From the IMG/VR virus record IMGVR_UViG_3300050821_004307, positions 1-37,622 of that record: a stretch of 37,622 nt of DNA, one strand, 5' to 3'. Positions 25,139-31,597 of this stretch are shown in pieces. Positions within the stretch are counted from its first letter, which is position 1; every line of letters begins with the position of its first letter. The notes below the pieces were generated by a model, which worked only from the letters and a program-made list of their open reading frames with translations, did not search any database and was not told the DNA's origin. Origin of the DNA: a virus. Both the position numbers and the translations under genes were made by a program.

Positions 25139-25299
25139 AAATTGGTTATCCTTGTCGGAATTGCGAGCATACTCATATTGACCATTCGTACTACAAGCCG
25201 CAATTGTGTTTGATTGGGGAATGTAACTGCATTGGTTTGAAATTGGATTCGTCTCTACTGAAACCACCAAATGATAAACCCGACAGACAGGCCTCCTGA
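24916..25299 (+). CDS. Overlapping-frame protein with C-terminal Cys/His motif
   Basis: GTG 24916 has AAGGAG nine bases upstream. The first 74 codons lie inside the previous gene in a different frame and encode a Ser/Pro/Lys-rich, disordered stretch. The unique C-terminal part has CRNCEHTHIDH (about residues 81-91), then CLIGECNC, a zinc-binding pattern that I recognise from small phage proteins. Because it lacks a lipobox it is not an Rz1-type spanin. The start could be later than 24916, but no ATG occurs in frame. Confidence 0.55.
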   Translation: MEILDTNPSSSISHDRDRVDQFGKDQGKLPEVPSSTIRKSDRPSETSERKNTLPRPARPGKSSFRRYQGITAKVKIGYPCRNCEHTHIDHSYYKPQLCLIGECNCIGLKLDSSLLKPPNDKPDRQAS

Positions 25300-25341
25300 A
25301 ATAAACCCGATACAGAACCAGATATAAGAGGGTTCAGTCAT
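25255..25341 (-). CDS. 28-aa membrane peptide at the end of the leftward operon
   Basis: A 28-residue ORF starting on ATGA with the stop of the gene at 25338. Nearly the whole peptide is one membrane span (IWFCIGFISGGLSVGFIIWW), with Trp at both ends. It overlaps the convergent rightward gene by 45 bases. One of three such peptides in this operon. Confidence 0.45.
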   Translation of the reverse strand: MTEPSYIWFCIGFISGGLSVGFIIWWFQ

Positions 25342-25547
25342 TTCCCCGCCGATTTGCGCCAGGCTTTTAATGTTTGGCATGTTGCTGATTTTGAACCGCT
25401 CTCTGCAAAAGCGCAAACATTCTCCGCCGCCTCCAGACGGTTAAGGAGAGCTAAAATAGAAAAATCATGTGGCTCTGAATATCCATTCGCAATTGCTTTC
25501 TCAACTGATTCTTTCAACCTCTTCACATCGTTGTCGGTGAAAGTCAT
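25338..25547 (-). CDS. Small helical protein
   Basis: A 69-aa protein from ATG 25547, which overlaps the stop of an upstream 27-aa ORF. It is helical, with TDNDVKRLKESVEKAIANG and a Leu-rich SILALLNRLEAAEN, and ends in a Cys/Lys-rich tail. The type is common in phage early regions but has no assigned function. Confidence 0.65.
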   Translation of the reverse strand: MTFTDNDVKRLKESVEKAIANGYSEPHDFSILALLNRLEAAENVCAFAESGSKSATCQTLKAWRKSAGK

Positions 25548-25627
25548 TTAAGCCTTATAACAAGAAGCATTGTAATTCCGCAAACCAGCAGAAATATTGC
25601 ATGAAGGCAGGTCGTATCACTCATCAT
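25544..25627 (-). CDS. 27-aa membrane peptide
   Basis: ATG 25627 overlaps the upstream stop by ATGA, and GAGGGG lies just before it. After MMSDTTC the peptide is a single hydrophobic helix (HAIFLLVCGITMLLVIR) ending in Lys. Its TGA overlaps the next ATG. The coupled overlaps at both ends are the main evidence that it is translated. Confidence 0.5.
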   Translation of the reverse strand: MMSDTTCLHAIFLLVCGITMLLVIRLK

Positions 25628-25833
25628 CCCCTCGCTTTTTCGTAGGCCAGCATCGCGTCTTTGACTTTCTGATAATTGGTGCCATTATCCCAGGAATCTC
25701 TCAGAACCTTCGCCAACTCGTCCGCCGCTTGGAGTTGGGATTCGAGAGACTGAATTCGACAATGATCCAAATGTGCTCCATCGATATGACCACAAGCAGG
25801 ACAAACTGATCTAGTCTCTGGTAGTTCGCTCAT
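25624..25833 (-). CDS. Small zinc-site protein with helical tail
   Basis: A 69-aa protein from ATG 25833 (TGATG overlap); a GTG three bases upstream is possible. The N-terminal part has CPACGHIDGAHLDHC (about residues 11-25), a Cys/His zinc site, followed by a helix with Gln and Leu. Several early phage proteins combine such a zinc knuckle with a short helix. Function unknown. Confidence 0.65.
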   Translation of the reverse strand: MSELPETRSVCPACGHIDGAHLDHCRIQSLESQLQAADELAKVLRDSWDNGTNYQKVKDAMLAYEKARG

Positions 25834-26225
25834 CACTCCCCCTTGAGCCGCCGGATTCGGTCGGCAAGTTGGTTGGCTGTTTGAAAAGTTCCAGTTTTGT
25901 ATACCTCTTCGACAATCTTCGCCGCCTCTTCCAGCCCTTCGTTAAAATATTTTGTGTGTTTAGCTTTGAGCTTCGTAAATTCATAAGCCCCTCGCGCATC
26001 AAAGCCTTCTTCAAACCCTGCCTGCCGCTCCGCTTCGATGGCGGCGGCGATAAAATATACGGGATCTTCCCAATCAAGTGAGGTTTTGGGTTTTAGAAGT
26101 TTCTCATAAATCTCCCTCGCCTTCGCGGTAGTGTCCGCCATCACAAACCCAGGCTGGCAGATCGTGCAATGTCCTGGGTTTTTGTTGTGATCGTTATGCT
26201 CGCACGTCGCCTGGGGGTCGGTCAT
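25833..26225 (-). CDS. Unknown protein with N-terminal Cys/His cluster
   Basis: A 130-aa protein from ATG 26225, overlapping the stop of a 36-aa ORF. The N-terminus has CEHNDHNKNPGHCTIC (residues 8-23), likely one zinc site. The rest is helical, with ADTTAKAREIYEKLLKPK and a charged end. The C-terminal residues NQLADRIRRLKG could be a coil. I do not recognise the family. Confidence 0.65.
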   Translation of the reverse strand: MTDPQATCEHNDHNKNPGHCTICQPGFVMADTTAKAREIYEKLLKPKTSLDWEDPVYFIAAAIEAERQAGFEEGFDARGAYEFTKLKAKHTKYFNEGLEEAAKIVEEVYKTGTFQTANQLADRIRRLKGE

Positions 26226-26332
26226 TTCCGTGGACCTTTAGTTTGTGGATGATATCCCTGGCAATCTTTTTTTCCACATATGCAAACCCATAGAATCCGT
26301 TTTTTCTTTTTCATTGCGGGGCTATTATTCAT
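26222..26332 (-). CDS. 36-aa Cys-containing basic peptide
   Basis: ATG 26332 overlaps the stop of the upstream membrane peptide by eight bases, and the TGA overlaps the next gene by ATGA. The 36-residue product is strongly basic (KKKKR) and then has CICGKKDCQGYH, a possible small zinc knuckle. It fills a gap that would otherwise have no gene. Confidence 0.5.
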   Translation of the reverse strand: MNNSPAMKKKKRILWVCICGKKDCQGYHPQTKGPRK

Positions 26333-26411
26333 GCCACCACCGACAGAACCAGATCCAGATCGGCAACATCAGAACGGCTAATATGTTAAGAATCAGCTGT
26401 TTCTTTGACAT
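26325..26411 (-). CDS. 28-aa membrane peptide
   Basis: ATG 26411 has AGGAGA upstream. The peptide is MSKKQ, then a helix LILNILAVLMLPIWIWF, and a basic, Trp-rich end. It overlaps the 3' end of the nuclease-like gene by 26 bases and the next ORF by eight. It is the best supported of the three leftward membrane peptides because of the SD. Confidence 0.5.
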   Translation of the reverse strand: MSKKQLILNILAVLMLPIWIWFCRWWHE

Positions 26412-27060
26412 AAGGATTCTCCTGTGTATAGATAACCCCATCTTTTAGAACAAACTCTACTTCTCGGAGGCGATACATTTTCCGTTTTCCTTTTGCTCCG
26501 CGCAGGCACCAGGACCAAATGAAGAAACGATTTCCGGCTTTGAGCCATGTGGGAAGATACGGATTGGGTCCGTACATTTTTCCCTTCTGGACATCCACAT
26601 ACCCATCAAGGATTTTCTGGACATGGTTTTGCACATCTTCGCCGCACGCTTGCACACCTGTAACACCGACAAGGTCGGATCGGATGCCAACAAGATCAAT
26701 GAAGTTAAAAAGATCTTCTCTTCTCTTGGTATAGGGATTGTACGGCTTCTCGACGATCCAGGTGTCATAGCCCTGGCGTTTGAGTTCTTCGCGGCTTTTT
26801 TTAAGCGAGAACGTGGCACTCAATTGCTCCTGCTCCCGCTCCTGCTCCAGCTCCTGCTCCCGCTCCTGCTCCCGCTCCTGCTCCCGCTCCTGCTCCCGCT
26901 CCTGCTCCAGCTCCAGCTCCAGCTCCAGCTCCAGCTCCTGCTCCAGCTCCTGCTCCTGCTCCCGCTCCTGCTCCAGCTCCTGCTCCAGAGAGTATTTATG
27001 TTGGCTTGGATTGGGCTCATTTGGTTTCTTTGGGAACCTTATTTTCCCAAGGAAAAACAT
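26386..27060 (-). CDS. PD-(D/E)XK-like nuclease with variable hexanucleotide repeat
   Basis: A 224-aa frame. The first 25 residues are poorly supported as a start (no SD; ATG 27060). About 55 residues of Glu alternating with Gln, Arg or Leu follow, encoded by 27 hexamers. The C-terminal 130 residues have REELKRQGYDTWIVEKPYN, then REDLFNFIDLVGIR, VTGVQACGEDVQNHVQ and RFFIWSWCLRG. This matches the pattern of small phage VRR-NUC/resolvase-like proteins with a FIDL acid and a V-x-Q segment. It may act on recombination intermediates next to the Sak4-like gene. The repeat is likely to vary in length by slippage. Confidence 0.65.
   Translation of the reverse strand: MFFLGKIRFPKKPNEPNPSQHKYSLEQELEQEREQEQELEQELELELELELEQEREQEREQEREQEREQELEQEREQEQLSATFSLKKSREELKRQGYDTWIVEKPYNPYTKRREDLFNFIDLVGIRSDLVGVTGVQACGEDVQNHVQKILDGYVDVQKGKMYGPNPYLPTWLKAGNRFFIWSWCLRGAKGKRKMYRLREVEFVLKDGVIYTQENPYVKETADS
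26826..26987. repeat. 27 tandem hexamers GCTCCN
   Basis: On the plus strand 27 consecutive copies of GCTCCN occur, with N being T, C or A. On the minus strand they read GAG CNG, so each unit gives Glu followed by Gln, Arg or Leu. A change in unit number keeps the frame of the nuclease-like protein. Only one short gene segment is affected. The repeat may be hard to assemble, so the copy number seen could be off. Confidence 0.95.
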
Positions 27061-27349
27061 CTACGATGGCAGTTTTGTTAATCATCATGGGTCCGACATA
27101 CTCCACTTCACTGAATGATCCTTTCGATAGACAATCACTAAACCGCCCAGAATCAGCCACCCAAGACGCATCTTTGAAGATGAGGAAATCTCCGATGATT
27201 TCTTTCAGAATTCCAACTTGGTGATAAGTTACCGTTCGGATCAGATAAGCTTTCCCAATTTCAAAGGGATCGTTTTTCGATTTCTCGACAATACACCCTT
27301 CGTCCTCCAACATCATTTCCACAAGTTTTTCGACTATTTTATTTTTCAT
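27017..27349 (-). CDS. Unknown 110-aa protein
   Basis: ATG 27349 has AAGGA five to six bases upstream. The sequence starts with a helix (IVEKLVEMMLEDEG), then strands such as KAYLIRTVTYHQVG and FLIFKDASWVADSG. The latter part suggests an SH3-like small beta fold. It overlaps the next gene by 44 bases. The type is common in phage early regions, with no function known to me. Confidence 0.7.
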   Translation of the reverse strand: MKNKIVEKLVEMMLEDEGCIVEKSKNDPFEIGKAYLIRTVTYHQVGILKEIIGDFLIFKDASWVADSGRFSDCLSKGSFSEVEYVGPMMINKTAIVDVFPWENKVPKETK

Positions 27350-27357
27350 AATTTTCC

Positions 27358-27735
27358 TTAGAATGGTATTTCGGATTCTTTATCGGATTTTTTAAATCCA
27401 TCCATTTCCTGACGAATCACTTCCGGTTTTTTCTTATCGGGATGGCGTGAAACAGTGGCTACAAATTGCCGCCCTACAAGAAGCTGGGGGTCCCATTTAA
27501 ATTTCTTAGGAGATATTTCCTCACACCCCAAAAGTCGTAAGAGATTTCCCATCATGCTCGGAAGGAAAACTTGTTCTCCCCATTCTTGCTCACCAGCACC
27601 ATCAAAAGACAATTCCCAAACATAAAGAGTTGTCGGTCCTTTTTCTATCTTTCTAATATTTTCTACGCGGAAATCCCGTTCGCCATCGGGCAAAGAACTA
27701 TCGAATTGTCCACGGGTATCAATAATTTCGTTCAT
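27358..27735 (-). CDS. Candidate single-stranded DNA-binding protein
   Basis: A 125-aa protein with GGGAGA before ATG 27735. Beta strands such as DFRVENIRKIEKGPTTLYVW and RQFVATVSRHPD fit a small DNA-binding barrel. The C-terminus is Lys/Asp/Glu-rich and ends in ESEIPF. This is very like the acidic tail with final I-P-F by which bacterial SSBs recruit partners. It lies one small gene away from a RecA/Sak4-like ATPase, a family reported to work with an SSB. The binding function is inferred. Confidence 0.55.
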   Translation of the reverse strand: MNEIIDTRGQFDSSLPDGERDFRVENIRKIEKGPTTLYVWELSFDGAGEQEWGEQVFLPSMMGNLLRLLGCEEISPKKFKWDPQLLVGRQFVATVSRHPDKKKPEVIRQEMDGFKKSDKESEIPF

Positions 27736-27872
27736 TTCGATTCTCCCTTTAATACCTTAATATCGAATCCTTTTGCTTTTAGAGCGATATCGCATACCTC
27801 GACGAATTCTGTTGGTATATCCCATGAGTCCTCAGCTTGTTTTCTTAATTCGAGAATTTCTTCGATAGTCAT
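27732..27872 (-). CDS. 46-aa small protein between ATPase and SSB-like genes
   Basis: ATG 27872 has GGGAG upstream and overlaps the ATPase stop by ATGA. Its TGA overlaps the SSB-like start by ATGA. The product is an acidic helix (MTIEEILELRKQAEDSW) and a short strand-helix. The double coupling suggests a stoichiometric partner of the neighbours. Unknown family. Confidence 0.6.
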   Translation of the reverse strand: MTIEEILELRKQAEDSWDIPTEFVEVCDIALKAKGFDIKVLKGESK

Positions 27873-28744
27873 TTCGTATCTCCCTTCAATTTCTTCGTGA
27901 GAAATTCCAAGAACTTCGTCGCGTTCTCTTTGCTCAGGTCATCAAGCTCTACCGCCTGAGCCTTTGCCAGCCATTTGTCTAAATCCTCTTGTGGGATTTT
28001 GAGGAGGTCGACAATTCTTTGGATTTCTGTAAGTTGTTCTGGCGTGGCAAGGATGATCGGTGCAACCTCTTCATCAATGACTGATGCTCCGTACAATTTT
28101 TGGAACGTTGGAAAGTCAAGGTTGATATCAGTAAATGCGGGGAATGCGTCAATTCGGCTCTTAGCAATGGTGGCGAACCGTTTGGTTCCGACCATTTTTG
28201 TTTGCAGCCACAAGTCCAGTTCATAATGCAGTTTTTTATACCCGTCATATGTTGATCCCGCATAGATTAACTCTCTTTCCCGTCGTTCCCATTTGTCTTT
28301 TTGGTGACAGATTAGAATCACGTTCATCGGCAATCGTTCGAGCCAGGTTAGAAGCTTGCGCGTTGGTTTATCTGCTTCTCTTTTATCTTTCCCGAAGTCT
28401 GACCCAATGCGGTCTTCCGCAGCAGCGGCTTCAAGGTTATAAAGTTTAGAGAAACTATCAATGACGAGAGTTCGATAAGGGTGCTTAGTGGTAGCAAGTT
28501 CTCGGATCTGGCCAAGGACTTCTTGAAAATCCTGACTGCCCTGTTCAGGACCGAAATACACGCCTTCCGCTTCTTTCAGTCGTTTGACATATTGCTCCCT
28601 TGTCGCGCCTGATTCTGTGTCAATAAAATACGGCGCAGGCCAGTTGAGACTGAAATATGTTTTCCCAGTCCCAGGTTCTCCTGATAGCATGATATGAGGC
28701 TTACGGGCTTTGACAACTTCCGGCTTGATTCCTTTGAGGGCCAT
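27869..28744 (-). CDS. RecA/Sak4-like AAA-family ATPase
   Basis: A 291-aa P-loop ATPase. Walker A is SGEPGTGKTY (21-30), Walker B is RTLVIDSFSK (91-100), and ILICHQKD (143-150) holds the sensor-like His/Gln. The order of motifs and the small size fit phage Sak4-type RecA paralogues, which anneal or pair single-stranded DNA for recombination. A C-terminal helical region (about 225-291) is likely a regulatory or oligomerisation domain. GGAG lies about nine bases before ATG. Neighbours include an SSB-like and a nuclease-like gene, together a recombination set. Confidence 0.8.
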   Translation of the reverse strand: MALKGIKPEVVKARKPHIMLSGEPGTGKTYFSLNWPAPYFIDTESGATREQYVKRLKEAEGVYFGPEQGSQDFQEVLGQIRELATTKHPYRTLVIDSFSKLYNLEAAAAEDRIGSDFGKDKREADKPTRKLLTWLERLPMNVILICHQKDKWERRERELIYAGSTYDGYKKLHYELDLWLQTKMVGTKRFATIAKSRIDAFPAFTDINLDFPTFQKLYGASVIDEEVAPIILATPEQLTEIQRIVDLLKIPQEDLDKWLAKAQAVELDDLSKENATKFLEFLTKKLKGDTK

Positions 28745-28785
28745 TGTTTTTTCTCCATGGTTTTAGTTTTCGAAGATTTCGCTTC

Positions 28786-29079
28786 TTAGTTTAAAATTGG
28801 TGCGTATATTTCTTTGCGTTTTTTTGGATTCCCAGCATGGAGAACAAGGAGTTTGCCTGAAATCGAATTGGCATAATTAACGATAGCTTCTTCGGGGGTA
28901 TCGCCATTCCCAAATTCTCCACTAAGAATACAACCATCTTTACTCTCAACGTTTTTGAAGTGAGCATAGAATCGTGAAAGTTTTGGATTGTCTCTTTCTA
29001 CAATCTCCATGACAAAACCATTTTGCTCAGCGAATTTATTGATGCTCATTCGCTTTTTGTATTGATAGACAATTTTCAA
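28786..29079 (-). CDS. Unknown 97-aa early protein
   Basis: TTG 29079 has AAAGGA about nine bases upstream. An internal ATG at 29049 is the alternative. The protein is a mix of strands and helix: NGFVMEIVERDNPKLSRFYA, then GDTPEEAIVNYANSISG. The second part has the shape of a small alpha-beta fold often seen in phage early proteins. Function unknown. A 41-base gap separates it from the ATPase gene. Confidence 0.6.
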   Translation of the reverse strand: MKIVYQYKKRMSINKFAEQNGFVMEIVERDNPKLSRFYAHFKNVESKDGCILSGEFGNGDTPEEAIVNYANSISGKLLVLHAGNPKKRKEIYAPILN

Positions 29080-29084
29080 TGTGA

Positions 29085-29282
29085 TCAGTCCTTTCTCAAG
29101 CTATTGATTGAATCAAGAGCATGGTTTGCTATTTGATAAATACTAGACATGCTCAGTGCCATTTTATTGCCCTGTGTGGAAATTTCCAGATGCCGCTGAA
29201 TGGCAAAAAGCGCATTAATGGCTATTTTGTAGTCCCGCGTCAAACAGCCGCAGTCATCAAAATGTGTGGTATGTTTTTTCAT
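29085..29282 (-). CDS. Small helical protein with Cys pair
   Basis: A 65-aa protein from ATG 29282, overlapping the upstream stop by ATGA. The N-terminus has HFDDCGCLTRD with one Cys pair, and the rest is a helix-rich segment (YKIAINALFAIQRHLE). It might bind a metal with two Cys and two His. No family recognised. Confidence 0.6.
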   Translation of the reverse strand: MKKHTTHFDDCGCLTRDYKIAINALFAIQRHLEISTQGNKMALSMSSIYQIANHALDSINSLRKD

Positions 29283-29455
29283 TTATTTAACGGTGCTAGT
29301 CCCGAAGACTCTTGCGGCTCATGCCACGATGCAAGCGTGTTATCGGCGTTCCCTTGATCTAGAATTTCATGAAACGTTTTAATCTGGCAGGAGTAACGCG
29401 TCACGCAAGGAGTCTCGACTTTACGATGTAGCACCAAATTCAGTCCTTTAGTCAT
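29279..29455 (-). CDS. Small unknown protein
   Basis: A 58-aa protein from ATG 29455, overlapping the upstream stop by eight bases (ATGACTAA). An in-frame ATG at 29482 would overlap more. It has two Cys, a basic first half and a neutral C-terminus (ASWHEPQESSGLAPLNK). Evidence is mainly the coupled overlaps at both ends. Confidence 0.45.
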   Translation of the reverse strand: MTKGLNLVLHRKVETPCVTRYSCQIKTFHEILDQGNADNTLASWHEPQESSGLAPLNK

Positions 29456-29606
29456 AGTTATTCGCCCGATCTTCCTGTTCATCGATTTCTTTTTCCATCT
29501 GTAACCACATCTGTTCCGCCTCGCGCTGTTTGGATTCCTGCCAGAAACGAATGTCCGTTTCGATCACGTCATCTATTTGGCGTTCAAGACTTTTGGGACA
29601 GGCCAT
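29448..29606 (-). CDS. 52-aa acidic helical protein
   Basis: AAAGGAG precedes ATG 29606 at good distance. The 52-residue product is a single long charged helix (ERQIDDVIETDIRFWQESKQ) with many Glu and Gln. It may be a coiled-coil partner. It overlaps both neighbouring genes. Confidence 0.6.
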   Translation of the reverse strand: MACPKSLERQIDDVIETDIRFWQESKQREAEQMWLQMEKEIDEQEDRANNYD

Positions 29607-29722
29607 TGGATTTCTCCTTTATCAATCGCAGATTGGCACTCCGCGCAGATTTCCTTTGTCCATAATTGGTCGCCGTGGGTGACACCGAATTCAACGCCGC
29701 AGATCGGACAACTATAAATCAT
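29573..29722 (-). CDS. 49-aa zinc-ribbon protein
   Basis: ATG 29722 has GGGGAG about six bases upstream, so the longer frame from 29800 is not needed. CPIC (residues 5-8) and CAEC (27-30) form a four-Cys zinc ribbon. It overlaps the upstream gene by ATGA and the downstream one by 34 bases. Function unknown. Confidence 0.65.
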   Translation of the reverse strand: MIYSCPICGVEFGVTHGDQLWTKEICAECQSAIDKGEIQWPVPKVLNAK

Positions 29723-29904
29723 ATGGCTCTCCCCGATTGTTTCAGTCGGACATTGAATAGATGACTGAACGAAGCCGTTAACAAATTGGCATAAAGACAT
29801 TTCCGTGTAGCTGCCAGGTCTTCGCTATAGACTTTTTGTCCCCATGCTCTCGTAAAACGAATGCGCGTTCCCCAATAACGAATTTCTTGGATACTAGTCC
29901 ACAT
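29719..29904 (-). CDS. Small basic protein
   Basis: A 61-aa protein. ATG 29904 overlaps the upstream stop by 11 bases. ATGs at 29916 and 29946 are also in frame and no start has a clear SD. The product is basic and aromatic (IRYWGTRIRFTRAWGQKVY), followed by a helix (DLAATRKCLYANLLTASF). Unknown function. Confidence 0.5.
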   Translation of the reverse strand: MWTSIQEIRYWGTRIRFTRAWGQKVYSEDLAATRKCLYANLLTASFSHLFNVRLKQSGRAI

Positions 29905-30220
29905 GAGTTTTTCCATGGAATCCAACAGGAACTTTGTCAATCGCATGATGTAATATTTTTAAAGCAGCTGCCCGATTCGATAGTTTCAATTCATGATGGG
30001 CCCCTTTGCAGGCATAATAGAGTTTTGTGGCATGGCGATGATCCACCTTCGGGTATTTGAACCTCTCAACAATTCGTTGTTCGCGAATAATGTCCCGAAC
30101 GTGTTTGAGGCATAGATCAATGCCGTTTAATGTCCAATTCACTTCTGGCGTTAATCGTCCTATATGTTTCCATTCTTTTTTTTCTTTGCACAATCTGCGC
30201 AATACTTCGCTAGGATTCAT
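29894..30220 (-). CDS. Unknown 108-aa helical protein
   Basis: ATG 30220 overlaps the upstream stop by ATGA. The protein is basic, helical and His-rich: EVLRRLCKEKKEWKHIGRL, CLKHVRDIIREQRIVER, then HHELKLSNRAAALKILHHA. It may bind nucleic acid, but no fold motif is diagnostic. It forms a coupled string with its neighbours. Confidence 0.6.
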   Translation of the reverse strand: MNPSEVLRRLCKEKKEWKHIGRLTPEVNWTLNGIDLCLKHVRDIIREQRIVERFKYPKVDHRHATKLYYACKGAHHELKLSNRAAALKILHHAIDKVPVGFHGKTHVD

Positions 30221-30513
30221 AAGGGCATTCCAAACATGGGACGACCTTGTAGAGGAACAGACTCTTCTAGTGCTGCCGCAGAATGCGTTTCTTCTAAAAG
30301 GATGCCTTGCTCAGCAAGTTTTGCTTTATGCAAAGTGGCCCGCATCGCCAGAGCGCGTTCTTTTCGATCATGACAAAACCAGCATCCGACAAACCATGCG
30401 TTTTTTTTATATTTTTCTAGGATTGGAAATCCGCAGTCTATGCAACGCGCTGGAAATAAGCGATATCCCAATTGATCACAGACAGTCATGGCTAGTTCTA
30501 ATTTAATGTCCAC
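30217..30513 (-). CDS. Zinc-ribbon protein with helical tail
   Basis: A 98-aa protein from GTG 30513, which has AAAGG about seven bases upstream; ATG 30489 is the alternative and the frame runs open to 30561. CIDCG and CWFCH form a four-Cys zinc site in the first half. The second half is a charged helix (KERALAMRATLHKAKLAEQG). Likely a small nucleic-acid or protein binding factor. Confidence 0.6.
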   Translation of the reverse strand: MDIKLELAMTVCDQLGYRLFPARCIDCGFPILEKYKKNAWFVGCWFCHDRKERALAMRATLHKAKLAEQGILLEETHSAAALEESVPLQGRPMFGMPL

Positions 30514-30781
30514 AGCGAACCTTTTCCCATGGATTGGAATCTTGAAATTCAGGCATGTCAATGCCTCGGTTATATGAAATCACGCGCATCCACTTTTCCG
30601 CTAGCGGCGATTCCCAAAATCGTAAGAGCCTTCGGCTGCGGTCAAGCCAGGTATTAATGCCAGGAGCGAGAATCTCTTTTTTGAATCCGCACGCGAACGC
30701 TAAGAGAGCCACCTCATTCGGCGCATATCCCCGAAGATGGTTATCGTTCTTTTGCAACCATTGCGTGAATTCGAGTTCCAT
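30503..30781 (-). CDS. Paralogue A of a tandem pair of small early proteins
   Basis: A 92-aa protein from ATG 30781 (AAAGG upstream; TAATG with the next upstream gene). Its first 33 residues, such as EFTQWLQKNDNHLRGYAPNE and ALLAFACGF, repeat the pattern of the neighbouring 50-aa protein (EFLDWLEKNKERLTTYSPSE, AIACGF). The later part has a Trp-rich segment. The order of short helices could be a helix-turn-helix, but this is a guess. Confidence 0.65.
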   Translation of the reverse strand: MELEFTQWLQKNDNHLRGYAPNEVALLAFACGFKKEILAPGINTWLDRSRRLLRFWESPLAEKWMRVISYNRGIDMPEFQDSNPWEKVRCGH

Positions 30782-30933
30782 TAAATAACCTTTCGAAATC
30801 GTTCTTTGGTTTCCCACATCGCCACGACGCTTCGGTCAAATCCGCAGGCGATCGCGACATCCGAAATCTCGCTAGGACTATAAGTCGTCAACCGCTCTTT
30901 GTTCTTTTCCAGCCAGTCAAGGAATTCGGTCAT
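30781..30933 (-). CDS. Paralogue B of the tandem pair (50 aa)
   Basis: ATG 30933 directly follows the stop of the upstream gene, and its TAA overlaps the next ATG. The 50-aa product is the short form of the neighbouring 92-aa protein, sharing W-L-x-K-N, the Y-x-P-x-E turn and the ACGF segment. The pair probably arose by tandem duplication. No SD is obvious. Confidence 0.65.
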   Translation of the reverse strand: MTEFLDWLEKNKERLTTYSPSEISDVAIACGFDRSVVAMWETKERFRKVI

Positions 30934-31302
30934 TTATTTATCTGCCGCTTTGGCGATGGTCCTGCAAGTGATGGTCGAAGCTTCCAGGATTCGGTCGTGA
31001 TAGATGTGATCTTTGTCCATTGTTCTAACAAGATCGACTAATAAGTCATCAACTTCATTAAGCGCTTTAATTAGCTCCTCATGACAATTCACGGCTTTGA
31101 CAATGAAGGCGGCGTTGGCTCTAGCTTCGCGCATATCTCCGCCCGTTACTTTTGCCACAGTAAAGAATGGATTCTCATTAGTAATTATTTCCACATAATC
31201 AATTTCATCCCGATTTACTTTCCACGGCGTCGGCGTATGCTGAGAAATTTCGGGTTCATTCAAAACTTTCTCGGGTTCTTTATAACGATTCCAAGTTTTC
31301 AT
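30934..31302 (-). CDS. Unknown early protein of a common phage type
   Basis: A 122-aa protein with AAGGAG before two ATGs in a row. ATG 31302 gives a six-base spacing and is preferred over 31305. The segments HTPTPWKVNRDE and ARANAAFIVKAVNCHEEL match a protein type that is frequent in phage early regions (H-T-P-x-P-W and A-N-A-x-F-I-V). Its function is not known to me. The C-terminus is a helix. Confidence 0.75.
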   Translation of the reverse strand: MKTWNRYKEPEKVLNEPEISQHTPTPWKVNRDEIDYVEIITNENPFFTVAKVTGGDMREARANAAFIVKAVNCHEELIKALNEVDDLLVDLVRTMDKDHIYHDRILEASTITCRTIAKAADK

Positions 31303-31322
31303 CATTATCTCCTTCCTTGCAA

Positions 31323-31526
31323 TTAGGCGACCGCTTCAGGCCAGATGTCAAAGAACCAATTCTTTCGATCTTGATACCTACGAATATTTCCTATTTGGTA
31401 CCACTGTTTAGGATGAACAGCCCCATATTTCTCTAGGGCTTTTTCAAATGAATTTGCATAAAGTATAACGTCCGCAATTGGCGAATGATTTAAGACATCT
31501 CGTTTCTGAATTCTAAAACTTTTCAT
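31323..31526 (-). CDS. Small early protein behind the second operator
   Basis: A 67-aa protein from ATG 31526, which has GGAGG eight bases upstream. An in-frame ATG at 31559 lies exactly on the predicted transcription start of the promoter at 31566-31594, so a leaderless 78-aa form is conceivable. The sequence is strand-helix-strand with Trp and Tyr (ADVILYANSFEKALEKYG). Unknown function. Confidence 0.65.
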   Translation of the reverse strand: MKSFRIQKRDVLNHSPIADVILYANSFEKALEKYGAVHPKQWYQIGNIRRYQDRKNWFFDIWPEAVA

Positions 31527-31565
31527 GGTCTTAACCTCCGTTGGGTTTGGCTTGTTCATATCAAT

Positions 31566-31594
31566 AGTCTAACATGACTTGTTAAACTTGTCAA
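31566..31594 (-). promoter_or_regulatory. Leftward early promoter with second operator
   Basis: TTGACA (31594-31589) and TAGACT (31571-31566) are 17 bases apart on the minus strand. The predicted +1 is 31559. A 22-bp element at 31573-31594 matches the operator at 31793-31814 at 18 of 22 positions (both begin CATGACTTG and end TTGTCAA). It covers the -35 and spacer, so a bound repressor would block RNA polymerase. Confidence 0.75.
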
Positions 31595-31597
31595 GTG

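Noticed and set aside
25300-25345. GAACC/GGTTC inverted repeat between convergent operons as a terminator
   Set aside because: The stem is only five bases with a long loop and no T-run on either strand.
26780-27118. Ser/Cys/Arg-rich and Leu-rich ORFs on the plus strand across the hexamer repeat
   Set aside because: They are shadow frames of the GCTCCN repeat. A six-base repeat without stops stays open in every frame, and the opposite strand encodes a recognisable nuclease-like domain.
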